From positions 51,935-115,934 of the forward strand of contig MEHQ01003150.1 of NCBI GenBank assembly GCA_008828725.1: 64,000 nucleotides of DNA. The letters are read 5' to 3'. Source of the stretch: Saccharina japonica. Lineage: Eukaryota > Sar > Phaeophyceae > Laminariales > Laminariaceae. The notes beneath the pieces were generated by a model, which was not told where the DNA came from, made no database searches, and was given only the letters and a program-made list of their open reading frames with translations. Position numbers and translations under genes: made by a program. Below, piece after piece: positions 62,101 through 64,000 of the stretch. Positions within the stretch are counted from its first letter, which is position 1. Every line of letters starts with the position of its first letter.

Positions 62101-62490
62101 GTCAGTTCAGTTCGTGGTTCCTCTGAGAGTGAAGTCAGTTCGTGGCTTCTTATGTGTGATCTGATGTGTGATCTGTGATCTGATGATCTGTGAACTGATC
62201 TGTGAACTGATCTGTGAACTGATCTGTGATCTGTGATGTGGCCTATGATTTGATGTGATCTGTGATCTGGTCTGTGTTGTGATCTGTGAACTGATGTGTG
62301 AACTGATGTGTGGTCGATCTGACCTGCGATCTGATCTGCGATCTGATCTGCGAGCTGATCTGTGGACTGATCTGTGGTGAATCTGATCTGTGAACTGATC
62401 TGTGAACTGATCTGTGAACTGATCTGTGGTCTGTTCGATGTGTGCGAATGTTCCGCCTTGTTTCTTGTTGCTACCCTCCCGCTCGTGCAG
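62101..62490 (+). repeat. Intron of gene 2 filled by a CTGATCTGTGA-type repeat
   Basis: 390-bp intron (GTCAGT...GTGCAG). About 62155-62435 is a degenerate 10-12 bp tandem repeat of ctgatctgtga(a/t). The first ~45 and last ~50 bases are unique and carry the splice signals. Confidence 0.85.
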
Positions 62491-62693
62491 GCGAGACACG
62501 CGCAACCGGTGGCGGGCAGCGCGGCTCCTCAACAAGCTACGCCGCAGTCACCCCAGCAGCAACAACAGCAGCCGCCAGTGCACCGTCCACAACTACAGCA
62601 GGGCCAAGCTGCTGCTGCTGCTGCTGCTGCTGCTGCGCCGCCGCCGCAGCCGCCGCAAGGGACCGCGCAAGCTGGCGCAGGGCATCCGGGACA

Positions 62694-62724
<31 letters not shown>

Positions 62725-64000
62725 AAGCAGCAGCAGCAGCTGAAAGCGTTGCAGCAGCATCAGCAGCAACAGCATCAGCAGCAGCAGCTTGCGCTGCAGC
62801 AGCAAAAAACGGCTCACCACCAGCAAGCCTTGGCGCGCCTGCAACAGCAGCAGCAGCAGCAGCATAGAACCTCCCCCGCGCCAGGCGGTACCCAAGCCGC
62901 CGCCGTTGGGAGACAGGGTTACTCCATCCCGGGGAGAACCCCCACGCCCATGACTTCCTCCTCGCCCCAAGGAGCACCATCATCGTCCACGGTAGGGCCC
63001 AACGAGGCGAGGTTAGCGGAGGCAGCGAGGGCAAGCGCCGCGGCGGCACAAACAGCGGCGGCTACTGCGGCGGCGGGGGCGGTGGCGGCCGCAGCAGGCC
63101 CTTCCAGCGCGGCAACGTCCGCAGCAGCAGCAGCAGCGGCAGCGGCGTCAGCATCACCGGCAGCAGCAGCAGCAGCAGGGGCGGCGTCAGCAGCGCCGGC
63201 AGCAGCAGCAGCAGCGGCGGCGGGACAGTACGTTCGGCCTTCCGCAGCGGCGGTGGCCGGCTCTTGGCCGGTGCAACAAGCCCAAGCCCAGGCGCAGGCG
63301 CAGGCCGTAGCTCAAGCCCAGGCCCAGGCTCAGGCTCAGACGCACGCGAAGGCGCAGGCGCAGGCGCACGCCGCGGCCCAGGCCAAGGCGAAGCAAGCTC
63401 AGGTCCAGGCTCAGACCCTGGCCCAGCAGCAGGCCAAGTCTAAGGCCCTGCAAGCTCACGCCCAGGCCCAGGCTCAGGCCCAGGCCCAGGCTCAGGCCCA
63501 GGCCCAGGCCCAGGCTCAGGCTCAAGCCCAAGCTCAAGCTCAAGCCCAGGCCCAAGCGCAGGCCCAAGCGCAGGCTCAAGCGCAAGCTCAAGCTAAGGCT
63601 AAGGCTCAGCAGGCCCAGGCTCAGGCCCAGGCTCAGGCTCAGCAGGCCCAGGCCCAAGCTCAAGCGCAGGCTCAAGCCCAGGCGCAGGCTCATGCCCAGG
63701 CGCAGGCACAGGCTCAGGCTCAGGCTCACGCTCAGGCTCAAGGGCAAACTCCTCAGACTCAGCAAGTTCAGGCCCAGGCAGCCCAGGCCAAGGCTCAAGC
63801 ACAGGCACACATACACAACCAGGCCCAGGCCCAGGCCCAGGCGCAAGCCAAGGCTCAGGCCCAGGCTCGGGCTCATGCGCAGGCCCAGGCCCATGCTAAG
63901 GCCCAGCAGGCTAAAGCGCAGCAAGCCCAAGCGCAGCAAAAAACGCAGGCCCAACAGGCCCAGGTCCAGGCTCAGGTTCAGCCTCAGGCCCAGGCCCAGG
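62491..64000 (+). CDS. Gene 2, large exon: Gln/Ala-rich protein with Ala-Gln dipeptide repeat, open at window end
   Basis: Acceptor GCTCGTGCAG|GCG, phase 0, continuing the frame of the previous exon; 503 codons with no stop before the window ends. Order: Gln/Pro region ([20 protein letters not shown]), Ala9, a Gln/Lys/His region rich in QQQQ, a short less repetitive part ([18 protein letters not shown]), Ala-rich runs around 63000-63230, then from about 63271 to the end Ala-Gln dipeptides with scattered Lys and His ([12 protein letters not shown]). Ala codons (gcc, gct, gcg, gca) and Gln codons (cag, caa) are mixed. Composition resembles transcription co-regulators or Mediator-type proteins, but no domain is visible, so function is unassigned. 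Confidence 0.75.

Noticed and set aside
63187-63954. 255-codon minus-strand frame, Leu/Gly-rich
   Set aside because: Antisense shadow of the Ala-Gln repeat of gene 2.

Overview
The window is nuclear DNA from a flagellated eukaryote. It is intron-rich and loaded with microsatellites, G/C homopolymers and short non-autonomous transposons. Exons are mostly 60-210 bp, introns average about 1.5 kb, and coding GC is high against AT-richer introns. This suggests a large-genome alga, with a brown alga or related stramenopile as best guess. That assignment is an inference from gene structure and repeats; no taxonomic marker is present.

Minus strand, 50959 down to 875: almost the whole window is one gene, the N-terminal half of an axonemal dynein heavy chain. 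I assembled 29 exons by matching splice sites, reading phase and the conserved order of dynein tail and linker motifs. They run from a 549-codon low-complexity N-terminal exon, through the tail and linker, to the AAA1 Walker A motif GPAGTGKT in the last exon (875-992). The other motor domains lie beyond the left edge. Details such as LWTTA, IDAE and [10 protein letters not shown] fit the DNAH1 type (single-headed inner-arm dynein) best. About 130 codons that should precede AAA1 are absent, and the phases of exons 28 and 29 do not match. The loss coincides with a single N at the edge of an uninterrupted 746-copy ATGT array.

Plus strand, 61889 to the right edge: two exons of a second gene encode a Gly/Pro-rich segment followed by a Gln/Ala-rich protein ending in a long Ala-Gln dipeptide repeat. 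The frame is still open at position 64000. The gene is divergent from the dynein gene and I cannot name it.

51080-61560: I see no convincing gene between the two. This stretch holds transposon copies, a tRNA-like module, microsatellites and cryptically simple sequence.

Repeats: at least six short mobile-element families are visible: 89-bp palindromes in TTAA targets (piggyBac-like), ~205-bp foldbacks in TAA/TTA targets, ~110-bp elements with ACGG..CATAGT ends, a 431-bp element with a 6-bp target duplication, a family with GACGCATGCTA ends, and a ~500-bp family. Nearly every copy of the last, full or truncated, keeps the same end, which abuts a G/C homopolymer; this looks like a poly(C)-tailed, 5'-truncated retroposon. 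No transposase or reverse transcriptase ORF was found. N gaps lie at 39181-39242 and 61564-61789, with single Ns at 4769, 16072 and 34818. The N at 16072 looks like a join that falsely duplicates about 0.7 kb.
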